From contig JAKOVL010000117.1 in assembly GCA_029782095.1 (NCBI GenBank), positions 1 to 64,000 on the forward strand: 64,000 nucleotides of DNA, in the 5' to 3' direction. The stretch is from Bacillota bacterium (GTDB taxonomy: Bacteria; Bacillota; Dethiobacteria; DTU022). Below, in pieces: positions 1-8,060 of this stretch (positions are counted from its first letter, which is position 1; every line of letters begins with the position of its first letter). Made by a program: the position numbers and the translations under genes. Below the pieces are notes generated by a model, which was not told the DNA's origin, made no database searches, and saw only the letters and a list, made by a program, of their open reading frames with translations.

Positions 1-979
1 CGGCAGGGCTTTTACTGCCGGTCCATTCCGTGTCCGCCCATTTTCCGCAGCGGCTGCCCCAGCGGCTGACCAGCAGCCCCTCAATATAGAGTTCGCTGAT
101 TTCGCAGTTATTGGCACAGTCATGGCAGATAAAACCCCTGGGCTGGTAGCTGCTGGCAGAGATAGCGGCGGCACTGCGATAAGAAGTGGCCTTAATGCCC
201 CTGGCGACATATTTATTACGGGCCAGGATAGCCGCCCCCAGGGCCCCCATGACTTGATAATGCTTGGGGATGTGCAGCTCCACATTCAACACTTTCTCCA
301 GGGCCCAGCGCATGCCCACATTGGCGGCCACACCGCCTTGAAAGAGGACCAGGGGTTCCGGCTTGCGGTTGCGGGCCACATTGGTGAGATAATTTTTGGC
401 CAGGGCCAGACACAGGCCGGCGATCAAGTCTTCTTTGCGGTATCCCAGCTGCTGCTTATGAATTAAATCCGATTCGGCAAAAACGCCGCAGCGTCCGGCA
501 ATGGCCACGGGATTTCGCGAACGCAGCGCATAGCTGCCAAATTCTTCGATGGGGATATTTAGCCTCGCTGCCTGGTGATCCAGGAAAGAACCGGTTCCGG
601 CGGCGCAAACGGTATTCATGTTAAATCCCACGGAAATACCTTTTTTGAGATAAATGATTTTTGAATCCTGCCCGCCGATATCGATCACTGTCTGGACATC
701 CGCTTCCACCGATCTGGCGGCCAGGGCATGGGCGGTAATTTCATTAACCACCACATCTGCGCCGATCATGACTGCGGCCAGGTGTCTCCCCGAGCCGGTG
801 GTCCCGGCGGCGGTAATGGGGTAGCGTTGAAGGGCGGCGGTGGCGAATAATTTTTGAATGGCCTCAATGGGGCCCCCTTCATTGCGCCGGTACGCCGTAA
901 AAACCACTCCGAGGCTGTCGTCGATCACCGCTATTTTTGTGGTCAAGCTGCCGACATCCATCCCTAGAAAGCAAGACAT
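1..979 (-). CDS. Acyl-CoA dehydratase activase-like ATPase (BadF/BadG/HgdC family), partial at left edge
   Basis: The visible 326 codons encode an ASKHA-fold ATPase of the BadF/BadG/HgdC family. Relatives of 2-hydroxyacyl-CoA dehydratases and benzoyl-CoA reductase use ATP to drive one electron onto a partner protein. The phosphate loop GMDVGSLTTK is at residues 6-15. C125 (in CAAGTGSF) and C164 (in GRCGVF) are 39 residues apart, the spacing of the two cysteines that hold the bridging [4Fe-4S] cluster in the HgdC dimer. A second cysteine-rich stretch, CHDCANNC at 285-292 and SRCGKW near 311, goes beyond the short HgdC proteins. The ATG overlaps the end of the upstream gene by 16 bases, so translation is probably coupled. 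The reading frame runs off the window. The real electron acceptor is unknown. Confidence 0.88.
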   Translation of the reverse strand, partial: MSCFLGMDVGSLTTKIAVIDDSLGVVFTAYRRNEGGPIEAIQKLFATAALQRYPITAAGTTGSGRHLAAVMIGADVVVNEITAHALAARSVEADVQTVIDIGGQDSKIIYLKKGISVGFNMNTVCAAGTGSFLDHQAARLNIPIEEFGSYALRSRNPVAIAGRCGVFAESDLIHKQQLGYRKEDLIAGLCLALAKNYLTNVARNRKPEPLVLFQGGVAANVGMRWALEKVLNVELHIPKHYQVMGALGAAILARNKYVARGIKATSYRSAAAISASSYQPRGFICHDCANNCEISELYIEGLLVSRWGSRCGKWADTEWTGSKSPA

Positions 980-3168
980 GACTGTTTCGCCTCCATTTCC
1001 GCTTTTCTTTCCTGCAAGATATGGGCAAAAGATTCGATCCGGGTCTGCAGACCGGCTTCTCCGGTTTGTTCGTTGACAATTACCGTCAACAGCGGGATCT
1101 CTTTCTCCCTAACCACCCTGGTGAGAATACTTTGGGCAATAATTTCCGGCATGCAGGTGAAGGGCCACAGGTGGATTACACCATCGACGCCTTCGCCGGG
1201 TGCCAGGGCGGTCAGGCCGATGCTGTCCAGCCCGTGCCCCCCCACCAGGTTCTCCAGATAGGGACGGGCCGCCCGTTCGATCTGGCGGTGCCGCCACAGT
1301 GAGGCAGGGGTATGCAATATATTTTGCCGGAACCAGTTTAAAACAGTGATCTCTGTTTGCACCTCAATGCGAATATCCTCAAGAGAGCCAAGGGTCCGGG
1401 CGATTTCGTGGTTGACGAAGCTCTCGAATACCGCGTAGATTTCACCGATCAAGCGCACTTTTAACGGCGGCGGACCCTCCTCCAGCATGATGGCAGATGT
1501 ATCTGCCTTAAACTGGCGCATGGCCTGCTTAATGCTGCTGATGGAGGCTGCCTGGTTTAAGGCTTGTTCCAGCCTTCTGAAGCAGCGGTCAGCCTCACCC
1601 CGCTTTTTTTCTCTGGCCCTCAGGGCATAAAGTGCCGCCTCGGCTTTTTCGGCAGCAGCCGCTTTGGCGTAGCCCAGCAGTGCGCTGTAGAGCAGTTTAT
1701 GGGATGGCAGATGTCCTAGAATTTGTTTAATGGCTTCAATAAAGGACTGGTAATTCTGCTGCAGCGGCAGCGGCGAATTTATGGTCACCATTTCAAAGTC
1801 ATATCCGGCCCGCTTCAGCAGCGCTTCCTGCAGCTCGGCGTACCAGCCGAGGCGGCAGCGTCCTTTCCCGCCCACCATGATCAGGGTATTTGCACCCGCT
1901 TCAAGGCACTGGCGCATCTGGCCGATGGTCACGGTCATGGGGTAGCAGATAAATTCCGGGACGAGTTCCGCGCCCAGTTCTGCCGTCCGCCTGGTAATAG
2001 GCAGAGGGCCGATGGCGTTGACCAATTCATTGCTAAAAATTGTAGCCAGGGCGATACCCAGGCGGCCCATGGTGGGAAACCCCAGTACTCTCTTTTCCGG
2101 CAGCGGCGGGGGAAGAAACCTGGCGGGAGCAGAACTGCTGCTATGCTGCGGTTGATGGTGCCCGGAGCTTCCCCTCGCTTGCACCGCCTCAGCGGCTGTA
2201 TCCAGAAATGCTTCCAGACGGGTAACCAGGCCGGCTTCCCCTGTTTGTTCGTCAACCGTTAAAATCAACAGCGGCACTCCATGTTTTTCCGCCTCTTCTT
2301 CCAGAAACACTTCAATTACCGCCTCCGGTCCGCATTCAAAGGGACCCACAAGGATCAAACAATCGATCATCCGTGCCTTAAGCCAGTAGAGGGCGCTTCC
2401 CAGAATAGTCTGTTCAAAGCTCCACAGTTCTTTGCCGTAGCCGGTCTCTTCCAGGGAGCGCCGTATCTCCAGGCGGGGCACCATTTCCGGCACCAGCACA
2501 GTAGCATGCTCTTTGAGCCGCTCCACCAGGTTGTGGCCGATAAGATCATAGAGAATATAGCTGTGTCCCACTACGCCCACCCGCAAATTTGGGTTAAAGA
2601 CAGCTCGCGGATTATAGGGCCTGTGGCGATGGGAAAAGGGTACGCCGGCCAGTTTTTCCAGGGCTTGTGGATAAGTCAATCGCTGCTCTACGGCTGTGCG
2701 GGTAAAAAGGCTTTGAAAGCGCCAGGCCAGGTAAAAGGCCTCCCGCACCATTTTTCGAGAAACCCCCAGCCGGCGCCCCGCTTCAAAGAGGGCCGCCATG
2801 CTGCGGGAGGGTTCTGAGCGCCAGTCAATTTTCGGTGAGATAATAAAATCATGAGGCAGTTCCAGCCCGCTGCGGATCATGGCCGGGAGGCCGATATGCT
2901 TGGGGCAGTAAAAGCTGTAGCGGTCGGCGCTGATCAGAGTGGGTAAAAACAACCGCTCCACGCCCCGCTCCACCAGTTCGGCGCAGTGGGGGAAAGCCAG
3001 CTTAACCGAAATGCACGGTTCATCGGTGGGGCAAAGGGCTAAGTTTTCCAGGGTGCGGGAACTGGTGGGCCGGGAGAGGATAACCTGGCAGCCCATTTCT
3101 TCAAGGAATGTTTTATAGAAAGGGAAATAATAGAAAAAAGATAATACCCGGGGAATCCCGACTTGCAT
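964..3168 (-). CDS. Two-lobed DUF2229 / acyl-CoA dehydratase activase-related protein
   Basis: This 734-residue protein contains two lobes of the DUF2229/HgdB-like type (COG3580/COG3581 group). Lobe 1 (about 1-330) starts VGIPRVLSFFYYFPF, carries C46, C52, C62 and C88, and ends with LTVDEQTGEAGL. Lobe 2 (about 365-734) starts GFPTMGRLGIAL, has cysteines in EFICYPMT, GKGRCRLGW and PFTCMPE, and ends with VIVNEQTGEAGL. The repeated NEQTGEAGL/DEQTGEAGL ending suggests duplication and fusion of two normally separate proteins. Cysteine placement suggests iron-sulfur binding (inference). The ATG at 3168 is preferred over the GTG nine bases upstream because GGGGTG lies six bases before it. The gene overlaps the activase ATPase, its likely partner. 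No member of this type has a function that I know of. Confidence 0.82.
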   Translation of the reverse strand: MQVGIPRVLSFFYYFPFYKTFLEEMGCQVILSRPTSSRTLENLALCPTDEPCISVKLAFPHCAELVERGVERLFLPTLISADRYSFYCPKHIGLPAMIRSGLELPHDFIISPKIDWRSEPSRSMAALFEAGRRLGVSRKMVREAFYLAWRFQSLFTRTAVEQRLTYPQALEKLAGVPFSHRHRPYNPRAVFNPNLRVGVVGHSYILYDLIGHNLVERLKEHATVLVPEMVPRLEIRRSLEETGYGKELWSFEQTILGSALYWLKARMIDCLILVGPFECGPEAVIEVFLEEEAEKHGVPLLILTVDEQTGEAGLVTRLEAFLDTAAEAVQARGSSGHHQPQHSSSSAPARFLPPPLPEKRVLGFPTMGRLGIALATIFSNELVNAIGPLPITRRTAELGAELVPEFICYPMTVTIGQMRQCLEAGANTLIMVGGKGRCRLGWYAELQEALLKRAGYDFEMVTINSPLPLQQNYQSFIEAIKQILGHLPSHKLLYSALLGYAKAAAAEKAEAALYALRAREKKRGEADRCFRRLEQALNQAASISSIKQAMRQFKADTSAIMLEEGPPPLKVRLIGEIYAVFESFVNHEIARTLGSLEDIRIEVQTEITVLNWFRQNILHTPASLWRHRQIERAARPYLENLVGGHGLDSIGLTALAPGEGVDGVIHLWPFTCMPEIIAQSILTRVVREKEIPLLTVIVNEQTGEAGLQTRIESFAHILQERKAEMEAKQSCLAF

Positions 3169-3370
3169 TATCTTCACCCCATCAGCACAAGTTCTAAAGG
3201 CTTAAGCTATTTTGGCCTAATTTTGGATTACCTATACTCAGCCAGTCCAGGAAAGAAAAACAAAGCAAGCCTCCAGCATTCCTTAGGCGATGCGGGTGCC
3301 TTTGGCAGCAGTGAACATGTGTGCGGGGGCAGTTTCTCTGTTCCTGGAGCCGCAAACGGCGAATATACAG

Positions 3371-3399
3371 TTGCAAAGCCATTTTATTTATTATAAGAT
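3371..3399 (+). promoter_or_regulatory. Possible sigma-A promoter for the DUF1015 gene
   Basis: TTGCAA and TAAGAT are separated by 17 bases, 33 bases before the GTG start. Each box matches the consensus at four or more positions. The surrounding DNA is AT-rich, so chance matches are possible. Confidence 0.3.
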
Positions 3400-3431
3400 T
3401 TCTTTGCATGCAGGAGGGGAGGCTGTATCAG

Positions 3432-4697
3432 GTGGCAGAAATTATACCGTTCAGAGGCATTCGTTACGATGAATCGATAACGGGCGATCTCAGTGCAGTG
3501 GTTACTCCGCCTTACGATGTGATCAAGCCCGAAGAACAGGCCCTTTACTATCGCCGCAGCCCGTACAATATCATCCGGCTGGAATACGGACTCACCGGCG
3601 AAAATGATTCCGCAACAAACAATCGCTATACCAGGGCAGCGGGCACTTTGCAAAGGTGGCTGGAAGAAGGGGCGCTGCGCCACGAAGATAAGAAAGTATT
3701 CTACGTTTATGAACAAACCTTTACATACCGCGAAAACACCTACAGGCGCACGGGGCTGGTTGCCGCCTTAAAGGCGGAGCCCTACCATCGCAAAACAGTA
3801 CTGCCCCATGAAGAGACCCTTCAGAAAGCAAAGTCGGATCGCCTGCAGCTGCTGAGGCACTGCCGCGCCAATTTCAGCCCCATTTTCGGACTTTTTGCAG
3901 ATCCCGGCGATGAGGCCGGCCAGATCATGAGAACTGCCAAGAAAGGGGATCCCCTGATCGATCTATTCATGCCTGGGGGAACCGAACGGCATATCCTCTG
4001 GGCGCTGGATGATCTTGACCGGCAAAACAGGCTCATTGACTTCATGGCTTCTCGGCCTGTTTTCATCGCCGACGGCCACCACCGTTATGAAACGGCCGTT
4101 GCCTTTGCCGGAGAGTCCGATCTAAAACAATACCCCGGACGCGGCTACGTCCTCTCTATCCTGGTCAGCCTGCGCGATCCGGGACTGGTAATTTTACCCA
4201 CGCACCGCGTGCTCAAGGGATTGGCTCCGGCAAAAATCGCCGGGCTGCTGCGGGCAGCGCGCGAAAATTTTAAGGCAACAGAATGGGGCTCCCTGCAGGC
4301 GGCGGACCTTCCATCATTTCTAGCAGAGATCAAGGCAAGGGGGGCTGCTGCACCGGCTTTTGGGCTGATTACAGAGGAAACGGCGCTGCTGCTGCAGGGA
4401 GAAGCTGCTGAAGATACCCTGGATGTCTCCATATTGAAAAACCGCCTGCTGGCACCCCTTTTTGCCGATATGGAGCCTTCCGCCTTTGAAGAGCACGTCA
4501 GCTACAGCAAAGATGAATATGAAGTCCTGGAGCTGATCCGCTGCCAAAAGGCGCAGGCGGCCTTTCTCCTCAACGCCACACCCATGCAGGAGCTGACTGC
4601 CCGGGCTTCCAGGGGGGAAAAAATGCCCCAGAAATCAACCTACTTTTATCCCAAGCTGCCCAGCGGGCTGGTCATCTATGATTTGGACGGCCCTTGA
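3432..4697 (+). CDS. DUF1015 family protein (COG4198)
   Basis: This 421-residue protein has the DUF1015 layout. It begins VAEIIPFRGIRYD and includes VVTPPYDVI near residue 30, then FIADGHHRYETA in the middle. The DGHHR motif resembles that of ParB/sulfiredoxin-like folds, so a nucleotide-binding role is conceivable, but I know of no established function. The GTG at 3432 is chosen over an upstream GTG at 3321 because GGAGG lies nine bases before it and family members start with a similar A-K-I-x-P-F sequence. It stands alone, divergent from the activase pair and 75 bases before the thioesterase gene on the same strand. Confidence 0.85.
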   Translation: MAEIIPFRGIRYDESITGDLSAVVTPPYDVIKPEEQALYYRRSPYNIIRLEYGLTGENDSATNNRYTRAAGTLQRWLEEGALRHEDKKVFYVYEQTFTYRENTYRRTGLVAALKAEPYHRKTVLPHEETLQKAKSDRLQLLRHCRANFSPIFGLFADPGDEAGQIMRTAKKGDPLIDLFMPGGTERHILWALDDLDRQNRLIDFMASRPVFIADGHHRYETAVAFAGESDLKQYPGRGYVLSILVSLRDPGLVILPTHRVLKGLAPAKIAGLLRAARENFKATEWGSLQAADLPSFLAEIKARGAAAPAFGLITEETALLLQGEAAEDTLDVSILKNRLLAPLFADMEPSAFEEHVSYSKDEYEVLELIRCQKAQAAFLLNATPMQELTARASRGEKMPQKSTYFYPKLPSGLVIYDLDGP

Positions 4698-4772
4698 GCT
4701 ACCCGATAATGAGGAACTGCCGAAGAGATTTTACTGGCCACTGATCGCGCTTCAGGTAGGAGGATTCTGCCC

Positions 4773-5219
4773 GTGTTCGATCAATCATCAAAAACCGTTA
4801 TCCGCGTCCGCTATGCCGATACCGATCAGATGGGCGTGGTCTACCATGCCAACTACCTGGTCTGGTTTGAGGCGGGGCGCACAGAGCTGATGCGCCGGCT
4901 GGGCCTGCCTTACCTGGAATTCGAACAGAGCGGCCTTTTCCTGCCGGTGATTAAGGCGGAAGTCGAGTATAAGCTGCCGGCCCGCTATGATGATGAAGTG
5001 GCCGTGTTGGCCAGGATCAAAAGCCTGCGGCAGACCCGGTTGGCTTTTGAGTATGAAGTGCGGCGCGGGGATGAGCTTCTGGCCCGGGGCAGTACGGAAC
5101 ATGCTTTTACGAACCGCGCCGGGCGCCCGGTGGCCCTGCGAAAGCACAGCCAGGACCTGTGGGCGCGGCTGAGCAGCCTGGCCGTGGTTAATTCAAGTCA
5201 AGAACCGTCCCCAACTTGA
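4773..5219 (+). CDS. ybgC: Acyl-CoA thioesterase, YbgC/4-hydroxybenzoyl-CoA thioesterase family
   Basis: This 148-residue single hotdog-fold protein should hydrolyse short or aromatic acyl-CoA esters in the cytoplasm. The active-site block RYADTDQMGVVYHANYLVW is at residues 13-31. D18 corresponds to the catalytic Asp of E. coli YbgC and the Pseudomonas 4-hydroxybenzoyl-CoA enzyme. The GTG start has AGGTAGGAGG upstream at 4754-4763. The TGA ends at 5219, directly against the last base of the convergent pyk gene. Substrate cannot be told from sequence. No Tol-Pal genes lie nearby, unlike the E. coli context. Confidence 0.88.
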   Translation: MFDQSSKTVIRVRYADTDQMGVVYHANYLVWFEAGRTELMRRLGLPYLEFEQSGLFLPVIKAEVEYKLPARYDDEVAVLARIKSLRQTRLAFEYEVRRGDELLARGSTEHAFTNRAGRPVALRKHSQDLWARLSSLAVVNSSQEPSPT

Positions 5220-6968
5220 TTACAGGACGTTGGCGCGGCCGTGGTAAATCAAGCCCCGCTTGGCGTCCACGGTGATCAGATCACCGGTCTTAACCAGCTC
5301 TAAAGCCCGCTCCACCCCAACAACGGCCGGTTTATGCAGGTTCAGGGCCATAATGGCGCCGCTGGAGGTAAGGCCTCCCTCCTCTGTAATCAAAGCCGTC
5401 GCCTTTTCCAGGGCGGGAAGATGAGCTTTTTCGGCAGATCTTAAAACCAGGATCTGCCCCTCCTCGATACATTCCAGGTCGGCCAGCTCCTTCACCACGC
5501 AGGCAGTGCCGGTTACCGAGCTTTTGCCCAGGCCCGTCCCCCGGGCCAGCACTTTACCGATTGTCTCTACCCTGAGCAGGTTGGTCGTGCCTGAAATGCC
5601 TACGGGGACTCCGGCGGTAAAGACAACCAGGTCTCCTTCCTGTATCAGTTTCTCCTGCAGCGCCGCTTCAGTGGCGACGGCAAACATTTCATCGGTAGAT
5701 TCCACGGGCGGGCAGAGGATAGGATAGACTCCCCAGGTCAGGTTAAGCTGCGCCGCCACCCGGCGGCGCGATGTCACCGCCACAATGGGTGAACGGGGTT
5801 TATACTTTGAAACCATGCGGGCCGTCTGCCCGGTCTGGGTCGAGGTGATAATGGCCTCGGCGCCGAGCTCCTGGGCGGTGTGGCAGGTGGCGTAGCTGAT
5901 GGCATCGGTAACCGTCTTCGCCATGGCTTTCTCCAGGCCTTCCAGGATCTGCTTATACCTTAACGCTTCTTCGGTGCGCCGGGCGATGCGGCTCATGGTT
6001 TGCACCGCTTCTACCGGAAAGCGGCCCATGGCCGTTTCCCCGGAGAGCATTACGGCGTCGGTGCCGTCAAATATGGCGTTGGCCACATCGCTGGCCTCGG
6101 CCCGGGTGGGGCGGGGATTGCGGATCATGCTGTCCAGCATCTGGGTGGCGGTGATTACCGGTTTGCCGCTGCGGTTGCATTTATAGATGATCTTTTTTTG
6201 TAAAAGGGGCACCTCTTCGGTGGGAATCTCCACGCCCAGATCTCCCCGGGCCACCATGATGCCGTCGGAAACATCGAGAATTTCGTCAAAATTTTCTATT
6301 CCTTCGCGGCTTTCAATTTTGGCGATGAGCAATGTATCGGGCTGTACCTGCTCCACCAGGCGCCTTGCTTCCAAGATATCTTTGCGGGTGCGGGTAAAAG
6401 AGACGGCTATAAAATGAATATCCATCTCCATGAGCAGCTTTAGGTCTTCCCGGTCTGCGGCGCTTAAGGCGGGAAGGCTCAAGGTCGTACCGGGCAGGTT
6501 GAGCCCCTTGTAGCTGCGCAGCTCTCCGCCATGGATAACCCTGCACAATATTTCGCTCCCGCTGATTTCTTTTACTTCCAGGTGCAGCAAACCGTCGTCG
6601 ATGAGAATGGTTCGCCCCGGGGCCAGGTCTCCGGGCAATCCGGGGTAGGTCACCGCCACCCTGTTCTGGTCTCCCGTTATCGCTGCGGTGGTCAGAATAA
6701 AGTCCTGGCCGTCTTTAAGGATTATTTTCTCCTCTTTCAACGGGCCGGTACGCACTTCAGGACCGCGGGTGTCCACCAGGATGGCCACTGTCCGCTTTAG
6801 TTTCCTGCTCGCTTCGCGGATCATCTCCAACCTGCGGAAGTGCTCTTCCCTTTTTCCGTGGGACAGGTTCAACCTGGCCACATCCATGCCCGCTTCGATC
6901 AGCTCGGCGATCCTATCTTCAGAATCGATGCTCGGGCCAATGGTACAGACAATTTTTGTACGCCGCAT
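5220..6968 (-). CDS. pyk: Pyruvate kinase with C-terminal PEP-utilising-type domain
   Basis: It converts phosphoenolpyruvate and ADP to pyruvate and ATP. The 582 residues match the long Bacillus-type enzyme: the catalytic TIM barrel with inserted B domain (about 1-350), an allosteric C domain (350-475), then an extra swivelling domain related to the phosphohistidine domain of PEP synthase (480-582, including EEGGLTSSGAIMALNL). Catalytic motifs DTRGPEVRTG, KIESREGIENF, MVARGDLGVEIP and ITATQMLDSMI are intact. GGAGGG precedes the ATG. It follows pfkA after 86 bases in the dnaE-pfkA-pyk order common in Firmicutes. Confidence 0.98.
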   Translation of the reverse strand: MRRTKIVCTIGPSIDSEDRIAELIEAGMDVARLNLSHGKREEHFRRLEMIREASRKLKRTVAILVDTRGPEVRTGPLKEEKIILKDGQDFILTTAAITGDQNRVAVTYPGLPGDLAPGRTILIDDGLLHLEVKEISGSEILCRVIHGGELRSYKGLNLPGTTLSLPALSAADREDLKLLMEMDIHFIAVSFTRTRKDILEARRLVEQVQPDTLLIAKIESREGIENFDEILDVSDGIMVARGDLGVEIPTEEVPLLQKKIIYKCNRSGKPVITATQMLDSMIRNPRPTRAEASDVANAIFDGTDAVMLSGETAMGRFPVEAVQTMSRIARRTEEALRYKQILEGLEKAMAKTVTDAISYATCHTAQELGAEAIITSTQTGQTARMVSKYKPRSPIVAVTSRRRVAAQLNLTWGVYPILCPPVESTDEMFAVATEAALQEKLIQEGDLVVFTAGVPVGISGTTNLLRVETIGKVLARGTGLGKSSVTGTACVVKELADLECIEEGQILVLRSAEKAHLPALEKATALITEEGGLTSSGAIMALNLHKPAVVGVERALELVKTGDLITVDAKRGLIYHGRANVL

Positions 6969-7054
6969 AAAAATCCCTCCATTATTTTGCCGGCAGTTAA
7001 GGCCAGGCCTTTCGATTAAGCCGCGGCCATGCGCGCCTATGGCCGCACCGGTGC

Positions 7055-8017
7055 TTACCGTGACAAAACCAGCGCCAGATCGTATAGCTCAGTGGGAAAG
7101 CTCTTTTTTTCTAAAAATGTTTCCGTGAGCGGAACAGGGTAGAGGTCGCCGCCCTTGAAGCCGACCATTAACCCTCCGCGGCCCTCCCACAGCAACTTGG
7201 CCGCCGCCGCACCCATGCGGCTGGCCAGGATCCTGTCCACGGCGGTGGGGCTGCCGCCGCGCTGTATATGTCCCAGGACAGTTACCCGGGTTTCCAGCCC
7301 CATTCTTTCTTCAATCTCTTTGCCGATGGCGAAGGCGCTGGCCGCACCTTCGGCCACCAGGATCAGGCTGTGTGTTTTATTGCGCTCAATGCCCCGGCGC
7401 AGCCTCCGGCAGATGCTCTCCAAATCGTAAGGTATTTCCGGGACCAGGATCGCTTCCGCCCCGCCGGCCAGGCCTGCTGTCAGTGCAATGAAGCCGTTTT
7501 TGCGCCCCATTACTTCAACCACAAAGAAGCGCTCATGGGAGGTGGCCGTGTCCCGCAGGCGGTTCATGGCGTCCAGCACCGTGTTTACCGCAGTGTCAAA
7601 ACCGACCGTGCTGTCAGTGCCGGCGATGTCGTTATCAATTGTTCCGGGGATACAGATCGTCTTAATGCCCATTTTTTCCAGGGCCAGGGCGCCGCGAAAT
7701 GAACCATCGCCGCCGATGACCACCAGCCCGGTAATCCCTTCGCTTTTCAGGCGGAGGGCGGCCTGCCGCTGCACCTTCTCTTCGCGGAATTCCGGCGCCC
7801 GGGCGGTATGCAAGATCGTGCCGCCCCGGTGAATAATCCCGGCAACCGAGCCCAGTTCCATGCGCCGGAATTCGCTTCCCCTGACCAGGCCGGCGAAGCC
7901 CCGCTCGATACCATACACCTCCAGGCCAAGGTAAAGTCCCTGGCGCACCACGGCGCGGATGGCTGCATTCATCCCGGGTGCGTCTCCACCGCTAGTTAAT
8001 ATGGCTATTTTCCCCAT
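7055..8017 (-). CDS. pfkA: ATP-dependent 6-phosphofructokinase
   Basis: It phosphorylates fructose 6-phosphate at C1, the committed step of glycolysis. The 320 residues are the usual length of the bacterial group A enzyme. Visible motifs are the ATP site TSGGDAPGMNAAIRA at the N-terminus, GGDGSF near residue 100 and the catalytic PGTIDNDIAGTDSTVGFDTA near 125-145. The Gly in GGDGSF fits ATP rather than pyrophosphate use. This matters because a pyrophosphatase is encoded in the same window. The start has AGAGGGGG upstream. It lies 43 bases after dnaE, so cotranscription is likely. Confidence 0.97.
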   Translation of the reverse strand: MGKIAILTSGGDAPGMNAAIRAVVRQGLYLGLEVYGIERGFAGLVRGSEFRRMELGSVAGIIHRGGTILHTARAPEFREEKVQRQAALRLKSEGITGLVVIGGDGSFRGALALEKMGIKTICIPGTIDNDIAGTDSTVGFDTAVNTVLDAMNRLRDTATSHERFFVVEVMGRKNGFIALTAGLAGGAEAILVPEIPYDLESICRRLRRGIERNKTHSLILVAEGAASAFAIGKEIEERMGLETRVTVLGHIQRGGSPTAVDRILASRMGAAAAKLLWEGRGGLMVGFKGGDLYPVPLTETFLEKKSFPTELYDLALVLSR

Positions 8018-8060
8018 GAATAATCCCCCTCTTATGGTAGCATTCTTACTGCAGATTATT

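Noticed and set aside
122-466. Plus-strand frame at the left end
   Set aside because: It lies opposite the activase ATPase, whose motifs are certain.
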